Of a stretch of 64,000 bases of DNA, positions 16,793 to 26,023 are shown piece by piece. This DNA comes from JACOMY01 sp046233115 (GTDB taxonomy: Bacteria; Pseudomonadota; Alphaproteobacteria; Kiloniellales; JACOMY01), in NCBI GenBank assembly GCA_046233115.1, contig JBJXHM010000011.1, positions 124,001 through 188,000 on the forward strand. The letters are read 5' to 3'. Position 1 is the first letter of the stretch. The number at the start of each line of letters is the position of its first letter. Both the position numbers and the translations under genes were made by a program. The notes beneath the pieces were generated by a model. It worked only from the letters and a program-made list of their open reading frames with translations. It searched no databases and was not told where the DNA came from.

Positions 16793-19597
16793 ATGTCTCT
16801 TGAAGACGGCAAGGCGGACAGGGAAGAAGGTCTGGAGCTTCTCGACATCGGCGTGGGGCTGTTCGACCGCGCGCGGGGGCTGACCTACTGCAACCCGGCG
16901 TTCAGGGCCCTGCGGCGCTATCCGGCGAAACTCTGCCGACCGGGTGTGAGCCTGGAGGCGCTGCTGCGCTACAACGCCGAGCGCGGCGATTTCGGTCCCG
17001 GCACTCCGGACGTACAGGTCGCCGAGCGGCTGCAGGAGATCGAGGCCTCGGCCGAGCGTGAAATCGAACGCGAGATGGCGGACGGCCAGATCCTCAGCAT
17101 CCGCTACCGCCGCACCCGCTCCGGCGGACTGGCCGTCACCTTCCAGGACCGGACCGCCGAACGCCGGGCGGAGCGGGCGCTACGCTCCAGCGAAGAGCGC
17201 TATGCCCTGGTCACCCAGGCGACCAGCGACGGTATCTACGACTGGAACGTCACCGAAGACCTGTTGTTCGTCTCCAGCAACCTGAACCGGCTGATCGACC
17301 TGGACCTCACCAGCAAGTCTTCCACCATGTGGGTGGAACGCATCCACCCCGACGATGCCGAGGGCTACGTGGAGTCGCTACGCGCCCACTTCCGGGGCGA
17401 AACCCCGGCCGTGGACACCGAGTACCGACTGCGCGCGCAAGGCGGTGGCTATCGCTGGGTGCACGACCGTGGTCTCGGCATGCGCGGCAGCAACGGCCGC
17501 GTCGAGCGCCTGGTCGGGGCGGTCAGCGACATCACTGCCGTACGCGAGGCCAAGTCGGAGCTGAAGCAGGTCCGCGACCGCCTCTTCTCCTCGCTGGGGG
17601 CAATCGCCGACGGCATCCTCCTGGTCGACCCCGACAACCGGGTCCAGCTCTTCAACGAGCGCTATGTCGAGATCTTTCGCGATGCCTCGGGCGGGGCCGA
17701 CCTCTCCGACGTGGTGGTCAAGGGACGCCCCTTCTTCGAGATGATCCGCGAGGGCTATGAGCTCGGCATGTTCAAGCCCCATCCCGGTGGGGTGGAGCAG
17801 TGGCTGGCCGAGCGCAAGGCCGCCTGGAAGAAGCCCGCCGTGCAGTGGGAGCTGGAGCTGGCGAACGGAACCTGGATCCTGCTGAACGAACGCCGGATGG
17901 CCGATGGTGGCCGCGTCGCGGCCTATACCGACATCACCCAGATGAAGGAGCGCGAGGGAGAGGCGCAGGCCGCCCGCCAGCGCTTCGAAGAAGCCATCGA
18001 GGCCATTACCTCCGGCTTCGCCCTGTGGGACGCGGACGACCGGCTGCTGGTCAGCAACACCCGCTATCGCGACTACTTTGCGGACCTGGCGGATGTGATT
18101 CTACCAGGGATGCGCTTCGACGAGATCGTCGGCGCAGGCATCGAGCGCGGGCTCTTCCCCTTGGCCGCAGACGACCCCGAGGGCTATCTGGCCAAGACCG
18201 CCAAGACCCGTGCGCAGGCGAACGGCCAGGCCCGCGAGCAGTACATCTCCGGCCACTGGCTGCAGGTCACCGACCATCGGACCGCCGAGGGCGGCATCGT
18301 CTCGATCTACACCGACGTCACCGAACGCAAGCGCACCGAGATTTCCCTGAAGGCGGCGGTGGCCGAGTTCAACGCCGTTCTGGACAGCATCGACTACGGC
18401 GTCCTTTTCATGGGGCCCGACCTGCGCGCGCGCATCGTCAATCGCGCATTCGGCCGGATCTGGAAGGTGCCGCAGGACTTCATCGACAGTCACCCGACGA
18501 TGCGCGAGATGATCGAGTACAACCGGGATAGCGGCCTCTACGACGTGACGCCGGAGGATTGGGACGACTGGGTCGAGGCCAGGGTGGCGCAGGTCGCCGC
18601 CGGGGACGTCCCGCCACTCGAGCTGCAGCGGGGCGACGGCAGCGTTCTCACCTATCAGTGCGTGGCCCTACCGGACGGCGGCCGGATGCTGACCTACTTC
18701 GACATCACCGAACTGAAGAACCGCGAGGCCGAAATCGGCCAGGCGCGCGACCGGGCCGAGCAAGCCTTGCTGGACCTGCAGCAAGCGCAGGACCGGCTGG
18801 TGCAGTCCGAGAAGATGGCGAGCCTGGGCCAGCTCACCGCCGGGATCGCCCACGAGATCAAGAACCCGCTCAACTTCGTCAACAACTTCGCCAAGCTGTC
18901 GGATGACCTGCTGGATGAGCTGACGGAGCTGATCAAAGCGCCGCTCGCCCAGCTCGAGGCCGAGGATCGCGAGGACGCCGAGGAGGTCCTCGCGACCCTG
19001 CGCGGCAACCTGGAAAAGATCGCCAGCCACGGACGCCGCGCCGATTCGATCATCAAGAACATGCTGCAGCACTGCCGCGAAGGACCGAGCGAGTGCAGCA
19101 GGGTGGCGGTCAACGCGCTGGCCGAGGAGGCGTTGAACCTGGCCTACCACGGCGCGCGCGCCGAGAATCCCGGCTTCAACGTCGAGATCGTGAAGGAGCT
19201 CGATCCCGCGGTCGGGGAGATCGACTGCTACCCGCAGGACCTGCTGCGCGTGCTGCTGAACCTCATATCCAACGGGCTCTATGCCACCGGCAAGCGGTTG
19301 TTCGCGGAAGGGTCGGACCATGCCCCGGTCCTGAGCTTGCGCACGCACGATGCCGGCGAGCGGATCGAGATCGAGGTGCACGATAACGGCAGCGGCATCT
19401 CGCCGGAGCTGCGGGAGAAGATCTTCCTGCCCTTCTTCACCACCAAGCCGACCGGCGAGGGCACCGGCCTCGGCCTCTCGCTCAGCTACGACATCGTGGT
19501 CAAGCAGCATGGCGGCAGCCTGAGCGTCGACAGCGAGCCCGGCCTCTACACCGCCTTCACCGTCTCCCTGCCGCGCCATCAGGAGGCACGCACATGA
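16793..19597 (+). CDS. Soluble multi-PAS sensor histidine kinase
   Basis: This 934-residue kinase has no evident signal peptide or membrane helix, so it probably senses a cytoplasmic cue. At least five PAS-like segments are visible: about 10-110 and 265-390 (alphaproteobacterial PAS_7 style, with ELLDIGVGLFD and LGAIADGILLVD), 135-260 (PAS_3 type with RIHPDDAEGYVE), 400-515 (ITSGFALWDADD) and 520-640 (LDSIDYGVLFMG). Then come a HisKA domain with the phospho-acceptor His at about 687 (AGIAHEIKNPLN) and a HATPase_c domain with the N, G1 and G2 boxes (NLISNGLYA, DNGSGISPE, GTGLGLS). It overlaps the cyclase response-regulator gene by 4 bases, so that protein is its likely partner. AAGGGGGG precedes the ATG. 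Confidence 0.93.
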   Translation: MSLEDGKADREEGLELLDIGVGLFDRARGLTYCNPAFRALRRYPAKLCRPGVSLEALLRYNAERGDFGPGTPDVQVAERLQEIEASAEREIEREMADGQILSIRYRRTRSGGLAVTFQDRTAERRAERALRSSEERYALVTQATSDGIYDWNVTEDLLFVSSNLNRLIDLDLTSKSSTMWVERIHPDDAEGYVESLRAHFRGETPAVDTEYRLRAQGGGYRWVHDRGLGMRGSNGRVERLVGAVSDITAVREAKSELKQVRDRLFSSLGAIADGILLVDPDNRVQLFNERYVEIFRDASGGADLSDVVVKGRPFFEMIREGYELGMFKPHPGGVEQWLAERKAAWKKPAVQWELELANGTWILLNERRMADGGRVAAYTDITQMKEREGEAQAARQRFEEAIEAITSGFALWDADDRLLVSNTRYRDYFADLADVILPGMRFDEIVGAGIERGLFPLAADDPEGYLAKTAKTRAQANGQAREQYISGHWLQVTDHRTAEGGIVSIYTDVTERKRTEISLKAAVAEFNAVLDSIDYGVLFMGPDLRARIVNRAFGRIWKVPQDFIDSHPTMREMIEYNRDSGLYDVTPEDWDDWVEARVAQVAAGDVPPLELQRGDGSVLTYQCVALPDGGRMLTYFDITELKNREAEIGQARDRAEQALLDLQQAQDRLVQSEKMASLGQLTAGIAHEIKNPLNFVNNFAKLSDDLLDELTELIKAPLAQLEAEDREDAEEVLATLRGNLEKIASHGRRADSIIKNMLQHCREGPSECSRVAVNALAEEALNLAYHGARAENPGFNVEIVKELDPAVGEIDCYPQDLLRVLLNLISNGLYATGKRLFAEGSDHAPVLSLRTHDAGERIEIEVHDNGSGISPELREKIFLPFFTTKPTGEGTGLGLSLSYDIVVKQHGGSLSVDSEPGLYTAFTVSLPRHQEART

Positions 19598-20853
19598 CCC
19601 CGCCACGGATCCTGGTGGTCGACGACGAGCCCGACGTCGAGGCCCTGATCACCCAGCGCTTCCGGCGCAAGGTACGCAAGGGAGAGATGGTCTTCCTCTT
19701 CGCCCGCGACGGCCAGCAGGCCCTGGAGCTGCTAAGCAACGAGCCCGACGTCGACATCGTGCTCTCCGACATCAACATGCCGAAGATGGACGGCCTGACC
19801 CTGCTGGAACGACTGAAGGAGCTGCAGGCCGACCTCAGGACCGTGATCGTCTCGGCCTACAGCGACATGAGCAACATCCGCACGGCGATGAACCGCGGCG
19901 CCTTCGACTTCGTCACCAAGCCGATCGAGTTCGACGACCTGGACGCCACCATCGCCAAGACCCTGGAGCACCTGACCCTCTACCGCGAACTGCGGGACGC
20001 CAAGGACGAGGCCGAGCGCACCCGCACGATCCTGGCCCGCTACTTCTCGCCCACGGTGGTGGAGGCGCTGTCGCACGACCAGGACTGCCTGGAACCCAAA
20101 GGCGCGCGCCGGGTGGCGACCTTCCTCTTCACCGACCTCGCCGACTTCACCCCGCTGGTCGAGGCCTCGGAGACCGAGGTGGTGGTGGAGATCCTGAACG
20201 AGTACCTGGCGAACGTGACCGATCTGATCTTCGCCCAGGGCGGTACCGTGATGAAGATCATCGGCGACGCGGTGCAGGCGATCTTCGGTGCGCCAGCCGA
20301 GGACCCCGAGCATGCCCGCCACGCCGTGGACTGCGCGCTGGCGATCGACGCCTTCGCGACCGCGTTCCGGGAGAAGGTCAATGCACGCGGCATCGCGCTG
20401 GGGGATACCCGAATCGGGGTGAACAGCGGCAGCGCGGTGATCGGCAACTTCGGCGGCAAGCGCTACTTCGACTACACCGCCTATGGCGATGCGGTGAACG
20501 TCGCCGCCCGCCTGGAGGCGGCCAACAAGGTAATCGGCACTCGCATCTGCGTCAGCGACAGTGTGGTCGAGCAGATCGAGGGTTTTCGCGGCCGGCCGAT
20601 CGGAACCCTGCTGCTGAAGGGCAAGACCGAGGTCGTGCGCTGCTTCGAGCCGCTGAGCGAGGCTGACGCCGCTTCATCCGCGGCCCAGGCCTACCGGCAA
20701 GCCTTCGCGCTGCTGGAGGCCGGCGACCCCAAGGCCCGGCAGGCCTTCGCGGCCCTGGTGGGCCAGAGCGACGACGACCGGCTGGCGATCTATCACCTGG
20801 GCCGCCTGCTCGCCGGCGAGACCGGCAGCGAGATCGACGTCTCTCTACCCTGA
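19594..20853 (+). CDS. Response regulator with class III adenylate cyclase output
   Basis: This 419-residue protein has a receiver domain (residues 5-125: acidic pair DD10-11, phospho-acceptor D59 in DIVLSDINMPKMDG, K109 in VTKPIEF), a short coiled linker and a class III nucleotide cyclase domain (about 165-350). Metal-binding aspartates are D181 (FTDLADF) and D225 (KIIGDAVQ). The substrate pair is K221 and T295, the adenine-type pattern, and N302 and R306 provide transition-state contacts, so all catalytic residues are present and cAMP is the expected product. The ATGA overlap with the kinase gene implies a dedicated pair in which phosphorylation controls cAMP synthesis. A helical C-terminal tail of about 60 residues has no known domain. 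Confidence 0.93.
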   Translation: MTPPRILVVDDEPDVEALITQRFRRKVRKGEMVFLFARDGQQALELLSNEPDVDIVLSDINMPKMDGLTLLERLKELQADLRTVIVSAYSDMSNIRTAMNRGAFDFVTKPIEFDDLDATIAKTLEHLTLYRELRDAKDEAERTRTILARYFSPTVVEALSHDQDCLEPKGARRVATFLFTDLADFTPLVEASETEVVVEILNEYLANVTDLIFAQGGTVMKIIGDAVQAIFGAPAEDPEHARHAVDCALAIDAFATAFREKVNARGIALGDTRIGVNSGSAVIGNFGGKRYFDYTAYGDAVNVAARLEAANKVIGTRICVSDSVVEQIEGFRGRPIGTLLLKGKTEVVRCFEPLSEADAASSAAQAYRQAFALLEAGDPKARQAFAALVGQSDDDRLAIYHLGRLLAGETGSEIDVSLP

Positions 20854-20899
20854 CGGTCGCCTAGGACAGCGCGTCGCCCCCGCAGGAATCCGGCTTGTC

Positions 20900-21532
20900 T
20901 CAGTTCTTCGCGCTGGGGCGTGCCGAGACCTTCTCGTACCAGGCCTGCAGGTGGGGCAGGTCGGCGTAGGGCGGACCCATCTTGATGGTACGGGCGAAGT
21001 CGCAGGTGGCCAGAGCGGTGATGTCGGCGATCGAGAAGTCCTCGCCGGCCAGGTAGGGCGATTCCGCCAGGCGCGCATCGAGCTGCTGCAGGAAGACCGC
21101 GAAGCGCTTCGGCGCACGTTCGGCCAGCGCCGGGATCTGCGGAAAGTCGACCGGACCGGCGAGCGCGCGGTCCTTGAAGAAGGCGTTGCCGTTGCGGAAG
21201 CCCTCGCCGACAGCATCGAAGCCGTGCAGCTGCACCCGGCGGTCCCACATCATGATCCGTGCCTTCTCCAGCGGCGTGGTACCGAACAGCGACGGCTCGG
21301 GATGGAGGCCTTCGAGGTAGAGGCAGATCGCCGTCGACTCGGTCAGCACGCTGCCGTCGTCCAGCAGCAGGGCCGGCACCTCGCCCCTGTCGTTGATCGC
21401 CACGTAGTCGGCCTTGAGCTGGCTGCGGTCGCCCAGGTCGACCTCTTCCCGCGGCAGATCGATCCCCTTCTCGGCCGCGAAGATGCGGACGCGCCGCGCG
21501 TTCGGCGCCATCTTGTAGTCATAGAGCTTCAT
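20900..21532 (-). CDS. Glutathione S-transferase family protein
   Basis: This 210-residue GST has an N-terminal thioredoxin fold (MKLYDYKMAPNARRVRIFAAEKGI; GEVPALLLDDGSVLTESTAI, with the cis-Pro and the Glu-Ser that binds the glutathione gamma-glutamyl group) and an all-helical C-terminal domain with the capping motif DFSIADITALA. The position where a catalytic Ser or Cys often sits reads APN, so the active residue is uncertain. I chose the ATG at 21532; a longer frame adds 23 residues that do not fit the fold. It is 19 bases downstream of the dehydrogenase gene and probably co-transcribed with it. Confidence 0.9.
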   Translation of the reverse strand: MKLYDYKMAPNARRVRIFAAEKGIDLPREEVDLGDRSQLKADYVAINDRGEVPALLLDDGSVLTESTAICLYLEGLHPEPSLFGTTPLEKARIMMWDRRVQLHGFDAVGEGFRNGNAFFKDRALAGPVDFPQIPALAERAPKRFAVFLQQLDARLAESPYLAGEDFSIADITALATCDFARTIKMGPPYADLPHLQAWYEKVSARPSAKN

Positions 21533-21551
21533 GGGTCCTCCTCTCCTGCCT

Positions 21552-22478
21552 TTAGTCTTCGAAAGCGTCAGTTTCTTCGCGTCGTCCCAGCAGGAAGGCA
21601 TCGGCGACGATCTGCAAGGGGCTGGTATCGACGTCGCTCTTGCCCGCCGCGATCAGGTGGGCGAAGCGGGCGTAGAGGCCGGGGTATTCGCGGTCCTCGC
21701 CAGCCATCTCCGCGCCGTCCTCGGCGATCAGCCGGCTGCCGCCCTCGGCCAACTTGACCGGGCCGGCGTCGGTCTCGATCTCGATGTCCCAGGTCTGCGG
21801 GCCGGTCTGGCGCCAGTCGAAGGCCGCCTCGACGGTGAGGCCGGCCCCGTCGCCCAGCGTGAGCTCGGCGGCGATCGGCGCCTGGCGGTTGGCCGGAAAG
21901 ACCAGCCGCGCCGCGGTCAGCGCCAGCGGCTGCGGAAGGATCCGGGTCAGGATCGAGAGCGCGTTGATGCCAGGGTCGAAGACACCGAGCCCGCCAGGCT
22001 CCCAGATCCAAGCCTGGCCGGGATGCCAGCGGCGCACATCCTCCTTCCAGGCGATCCTAACGGCGGTGACGCGCCGCCCCGACAGTAGGCCCGCGGTCCG
22101 CTCCACCGCCGCGGCATGGCGGGAATGCCAGGAGGCGAAGAGGGTGACGCCGGCCGTCTCGGCATGACGGCGCAGGATCTCGATCTCGCCCAGGCTGGCA
22201 CCCGGCGGCTTCTCCAGCAGCACGTGCTTGCCGGCCGCGAGCGCGGCCAGGGCCGCGGAGAAACGGACCTGCGGCGGCATGCAGAGCGCCAGCGCATCGA
22301 GCTCCGGTCCCTCGGCCAGCAGGGCCTCGACGGTCTTGAAGTTGGCCAAGCCCTCGACCGTGGCGTTGCGGCTGGCCGCGGCCACCAGGGTGAAGTCCGG
22401 GTCCGCCGCCAGCGCCGGCAGGTGCTGGTCGCGAACGATCTTGCCGACGCCGACGATGCCGATGCGGACCGGAGCCAT
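21552..22478 (-). CDS. Gfo/Idh/MocA oxidoreductase, L-arabinose/D-galactose 1-dehydrogenase-like
   Basis: This 308-residue protein has an N-terminal Rossmann domain (GIVGVGKIVRDQHLPAL) and the EKP motif (LLEKPPGASLGEI) of the Gfo/Idh/MocA family. The segment WKEDVRRWHPGQAWIWEPGG followed by FDPGINALSI closely resembles, from memory, the Azospirillum brasilense L-arabinose 1-dehydrogenase and Pseudomonas D-galactose 1-dehydrogenase, which start non-phosphorylative sugar oxidation to lactones. No lactonase, dehydratase or sugar transporter is nearby, so the in vivo sugar is uncertain. It lies 10 bases downstream of lysS and upstream of the GST gene, in one apparent operon. Confidence 0.82.
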   Translation of the reverse strand: MAPVRIGIVGVGKIVRDQHLPALAADPDFTLVAAASRNATVEGLANFKTVEALLAEGPELDALALCMPPQVRFSAALAALAAGKHVLLEKPPGASLGEIEILRRHAETAGVTLFASWHSRHAAAVERTAGLLSGRRVTAVRIAWKEDVRRWHPGQAWIWEPGGLGVFDPGINALSILTRILPQPLALTAARLVFPANRQAPIAAELTLGDGAGLTVEAAFDWRQTGPQTWDIEIETDAGPVKLAEGGSRLIAEDGAEMAGEDREYPGLYARFAHLIAAGKSDVDTSPLQIVADAFLLGRREETDAFED

Positions 22479-22488
22479 CCCGACCGCC

Positions 22489-24072
22489 TCAGTCCGCCGC
22501 GACCGCGTCGGTCAGCGCCTTGGCGATCAGCGCACGGCTCTCGGGAAGCCCGTAGAGCGCGAAGAAGGAGCCCAGGCGCGGCCCCTGCTCCTGACCCAGC
22601 AGGATCTCGTAAAGCGCCTTGAACCAGCTCTTCAGATCCTCGAAGGGATGACGCTTGCCGACCTCGTAGACCACGGTCTGGATCGCCTCGGCCGGCGCGT
22701 CGTCCGGCAGGGCCTCCAGCGCGGCCAGCAGGTCGGCCAGCGCCGTCTGCTCCATCGCCTCGGCCGCGCGGTAGCGCTTCTCCGGCTTCACCCGGTCCTG
22801 GTAGTAGCGCACGGCCAGGTCGACCATGCGGTCCAGGAAGGGATAGCGGCCGGGCACCGCGTCGGGCTGGTAGCGCGAGATGAAGCCCCAAAGGATCGAG
22901 GGCTCCTCGGCGTTGCAGACGCTGGCCAGGTTCAACAGCAGACCGTAGCCGATCGGCGAGCCCTCGGCCGGCGGCTTGCCGTTGTGGATGTGCCAGACCG
23001 GATTCTCCATCCGCTTGGCCGCATCCTGCCCGGAGAAGCTCGCCAGATGCGCCAGGTAGTCATCGACTGCGCGCGGGATCACGTCGAAGAAGAGCCGCTT
23101 GGCCGCGCGGGGCTTGTTGTACATGAAGAGCGCCAGGCTCTCCGACGGGCCGTAGGCCAGCCACTCCTCGACCGAGAGGCCGTTGCCCTTGGACTTGGAG
23201 ATCTTCTGGCCCTTGTCGTCCAGGAAGAGCTCGTAGTTGAAGCCCTCCGGCGGGGTCTTGCCCAGGGCCCGGACGATGGAGCCGGCCAGCTTCACGCTGT
23301 CGATCAGGTCCTTGCCCGACATCTCGTAGTCGACGTCCAGCGCGTACCAGCGCATGCCCCAGTCGGGCTTCCACTGCAGCTTGCAGTGGCCGCCGGTGAC
23401 CGGCACCTCGGTCAGGGCCTCGTCCTCGTCGCGGAAGACGACGGTGCCAGCGTCGATCTTGCACTCCAGGATCGGCACCTGCAGCACCCGCCCGGTCTTG
23501 GGCGAAATCGGCAGGAAGGGGCTGTAGCTCTGCGCCCGCTCCTCGCGCAGGCTGGGCAGCATGATCGCCATGACCTTGTCATAGGCGGACAGCACGTCCA
23601 GCAGCGCCTGGTCGAAGCGGCCGGAGAGATACCAGTCGGTCGAGGACTGGAACTCGTACTCGAAGCCGAAGTCGTCGAGGAAGGCCTTGAGCCGCGCGTT
23701 GTTGTGCTGACCAAAGGAGGCGTGCGTGCCGAAGGGATCGGGCACCTGGGTCAGAGGCTTGCCGAGATTGGCCTTCAGCAGGTCCTGGTTGGGCACGTTG
23801 TCCGGCACCTTGCGCAGGCCGTCCATGTCGTCGGAGAAGCAGAACAGCCGGGTCGGGATGTCGGAGAGCCGCTGGAAGGCCTGGCGCACCATGGTGGTGC
23901 GCACCACCTCGCCGAAGGTACCGATATGCGGCAGGCCGGAGGGACCGTAGCCGGTCTCGAAGAGCACATAGCCTTTTTTCGGCGGCGCAGCCTTGTAGCG
24001 CTCCACCAGCTTCCGTGCCTCTTCAAAGGGCCAGGCGCGTGCCGCCTGGGCCAGCTCTCGCTCTGCCGTCAT
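22489..24072 (-). CDS. lysS: Lysine--tRNA ligase, class I
   Basis: This 527-residue class I lysyl-tRNA synthetase (LysRS1, also called lysK) is the archaeal-type enzyme used by most alphaproteobacteria instead of the class II form. It shows the class I signatures: the HIGH-like GPSGLPHIGTFGE near residue 44 and the KMSKS-like KISKSKGN near 287, which bind ATP and the acceptor end. A C-terminal alpha-helix-cage anticodon domain follows. Length matches the family. It is the first gene of a leftward run with the sugar dehydrogenase and GST genes. Confidence 0.96.
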   Translation of the reverse strand: MTAERELAQAARAWPFEEARKLVERYKAAPPKKGYVLFETGYGPSGLPHIGTFGEVVRTTMVRQAFQRLSDIPTRLFCFSDDMDGLRKVPDNVPNQDLLKANLGKPLTQVPDPFGTHASFGQHNNARLKAFLDDFGFEYEFQSSTDWYLSGRFDQALLDVLSAYDKVMAIMLPSLREERAQSYSPFLPISPKTGRVLQVPILECKIDAGTVVFRDEDEALTEVPVTGGHCKLQWKPDWGMRWYALDVDYEMSGKDLIDSVKLAGSIVRALGKTPPEGFNYELFLDDKGQKISKSKGNGLSVEEWLAYGPSESLALFMYNKPRAAKRLFFDVIPRAVDDYLAHLASFSGQDAAKRMENPVWHIHNGKPPAEGSPIGYGLLLNLASVCNAEEPSILWGFISRYQPDAVPGRYPFLDRMVDLAVRYYQDRVKPEKRYRAAEAMEQTALADLLAALEALPDDAPAEAIQTVVYEVGKRHPFEDLKSWFKALYEILLGQEQGPRLGSFFALYGLPESRALIAKALTDAVAAD

Positions 24073-24272
24073 GGTCCTTGCTCTATCGCTAATCGCCCGC
24101 GGGCCTCTTCGACCCGCGCGTGGCTCACCCAGCGGCCCCGCCCCGCCGCCAGCGGCAAGGCGCGTTCCGCCACTCGAGCAGCCGTCATAGAGCAGGCCGC
24201 AGCAAAGGGGAAGCCACGACGCCCGCGACTCTGATCTGTGCGCAGCGATCCGCAGTCAGAGCGGTCGCCCGC

Positions 24273-24761
24273 TCAGCTATTGCTGCTGTTGGGGTCGGGT
24301 CCGAAGAGGCGCCTGAGGAAGCTCTCGTCCGCTTCGATCTCCGAGAGGAAGGCCTGGCGCGCATCGGGCGTCAGGCCGGAGGTGAACTCATAGAGCCGCG
24401 ACATGGTGGAGACGAAGAAGTCGATCCGGCCGGCGTCGCGTTCGACCAGGCTGAGCTTGAGCTGCCCGCCGTCGAAGCTGGGCTGGCGCAGCACGCCGGC
24501 CAGGATGTTGCCCCAGTCCTGCCCCTGCCGCTCGCGCGCCGCATAGCGGTCGATGACCGAGACGCGAATAGCGGTGAGCTGCTGGGCCTGATCTTCGGTC
24601 AGCTTCAGGCGATCGGTGAGCTGGGCGATCATCTCCGCGCCGCGCGGCGGCTGGTCCACCTCTTGCCCGGCGAAATGCACCCCCAGTAGGAGCGAGATGT
24701 TGAACGCAAGCGAGAGGATCAGAACGACCCACAGCAAACGTCGCGGGACCCTCGACACCAC
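24273..24761 (-). CDS. Periplasmic Spy/CnrX-like helical protein
   Basis: This 162-residue protein has an uncleaved-type N-terminal membrane anchor (LLWVVLILSLAFNISLLLGVHF, residues 9-30). An all-helical periplasmic domain follows, with a motif similar to LTEDQAQQLTAIR found in the CpxP/Spy/CnrX (heavy-metal sensor) group. It starts 6 bases after the stop of the anti-sigma-like gene, itself downstream of an ECF sigma gene. By analogy with CnrYXH it may be the periplasmic sensor that modulates the anti-sigma factor. The metal-ligand histidines typical of CnrX are not evident, so the stimulus may not be a metal. Confidence 0.75.
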   Translation of the reverse strand: MVSRVPRRLLWVVLILSLAFNISLLLGVHFAGQEVDQPPRGAEMIAQLTDRLKLTEDQAQQLTAIRVSVIDRYAARERQGQDWGNILAGVLRQPSFDGGQLKLSLVERDAGRIDFFVSTMSRLYEFTSGLTPDARQAFLSEIEADESFLRRLFGPDPNSSNS

Positions 24762-24767
24762 CTGGCC

Positions 24768-25331
24768 CTAGAACATCGACTGCGGGCCGAAAGGCAGCGC
24801 GCTGGCCTGAACCGTCGAGCTCACGCGGTCGCGCGCCGCGACATGGCTGGAGGTTCCCAGCTCGAAGCCACCCAGGCAGACCATGACGAAGAGGACCGCG
24901 GTCAGAGCCCAGGCCAGACCGTCAATCGGTCGGGCCGCTGCCAGCCCAGCGCCGATACGTTGCACGAATGTCACAGGCGCGGTCAAACCGTCCGGCGCCA
25001 TCGCCGTGACCCGGCGCAACAGCAGCGAGGGCGGTGCTTCGTAGGCACCGACAGCCTCTTTCGATCGCATCCAGACCTCTCTCGAGTCGGCGTCGGCAGC
25101 CAGCGAGGCCTCTACCTCCGCCGCTCGCCTGTCGTCCAAGCGTCGGTCGATGTAAGCCGCGAGGCGCATTGCCTCGTCTTCGGGACGATGCCGCTGCACC
25201 ATGCCGCCGCTCCTTCCCCAGAGCTGCTCAGCGCGCGCCAGCAAGTCGCGATCCAATGCCGCCTCGCCGTCGCCCTGCGCCAACTTAGAATCCATAAATC
25301 TAGCCACTCTTCGTCTTGCCCCGTCACTCAC
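24768..25331 (-). CDS. Probable membrane anti-sigma factor
   Basis: This 187-residue protein has a hydrophilic helical N-terminal part containing RLAAYIDRRLDDRRAAEVEASLAAD, the pattern of anti-sigma domains. One membrane segment follows near residues 138-160 (GLAWALTAVLFVMVCLGGFEL) and then a short periplasmic tail. No zinc-binding HxxxCxxC is visible. It lies between an ECF sigma gene and a periplasmic sensor-like gene, the arrangement of sigma/anti-sigma/sensor modules. The GTG at 25331 is used; an ATG twelve codons in (25295) is also possible. Confidence 0.72.
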   Translation of the reverse strand: MSDGARRRVARFMDSKLAQGDGEAALDRDLLARAEQLWGRSGGMVQRHRPEDEAMRLAAYIDRRLDDRRAAEVEASLAADADSREVWMRSKEAVGAYEAPPSLLLRRVTAMAPDGLTAPVTFVQRIGAGLAAARPIDGLAWALTAVLFVMVCLGGFELGTSSHVAARDRVSSTVQASALPFGPQSMF

Positions 25332-25466
25332 CCTCTGCGGTCCTCGTCGCGGACTCCAACAGTCTACCGACCCGACCTCCCTAAACTTGATACGAAAGGC
25401 GGGGTCCCGTCATCCCTTCGCTTCCCCCAGCCGGCGCGTTGCCTGTCGATTTATTTTGCCTGTTGC

Positions 25467-26003
25467 CTATTGGCCCTCGTCCGCCAGGCGCGCACGCAAG
25501 CGCTGCAGCGCCTTATGGTGCATCGAACGCACGGTCTGGGGGTCGATTCCCAGCTTCTCGCCAACCTCGGCAGCGGTCATGTCATGTCGGTAGAGAAGCT
25601 CTATGATCAAGGCCTGTCGCGGTGATAACAGCCCTTCGGGAATGGTCACCCAGGCCGGTTCCGCTGCCGGCACCGCCAAGTGCTGTTCGGGTACCGCATC
25701 GATGCTGCTGATCGGCCGCGCATTGCGGCGCAGGTGGTCGATGCTGGCAGAAGTCGCAATGACGGTCAACCAGGTGGTCAGCTTCGCCTTCCTGGCGTCG
25801 AAGCTGCGCAGCAGGCGGAAGTCGTTGGCGCAGATCTTCACGAAGACGTCCTGCACCACATCCTCGACCTCGCCCTCGCGGCCGGCCGGCACCAGGCGCT
25901 TGCGCACCGCGCCGTAGATCACCGGCGCGTGGCGCTTGACGAAGGCGACCCAGGCGCCGCGCTTGCCAGCCAGCAGGCGCGCTATGTCTCTCTCGCCTGA
26001 CAC
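25467..26003 (-). CDS. ECF-type RNA polymerase sigma factor
   Basis: This 178-residue sigma-70 family protein has region 2 (DVVQDVFVKI ... KLTTWLTVIATSASIDHLRR, the DNA-melting and -10-recognition helix) and region 4 (LSPRQALIIELLYRHDMTAAEVGEKLGIDPQTVRSMHHKALQRLR, a helix-turn-helix for the -35), and no region 1 or 3. This is the ECF layout. It begins 20 bases after mutT, so it may be reached from the upstream argJ operon. A 135-base gap before the anti-sigma gene leaves room for an internal promoter or leader. Confidence 0.92.
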   Translation of the reverse strand: MSGERDIARLLAGKRGAWVAFVKRHAPVIYGAVRKRLVPAGREGEVEDVVQDVFVKICANDFRLLRSFDARKAKLTTWLTVIATSASIDHLRRNARPISSIDAVPEQHLAVPAAEPAWVTIPEGLLSPRQALIIELLYRHDMTAAEVGEKLGIDPQTVRSMHHKALQRLRARLADEGQ

Positions 26004-26023
26004 CGTGCTGCGCTAGGTCCGCA

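Noticed and set aside
25540..25565. GGGGTCGATTCCCAG resembles a tRNA T-loop
   Set aside because: It lies within the ECF sigma gene and no acceptor, D or anticodon arm can be built around it.
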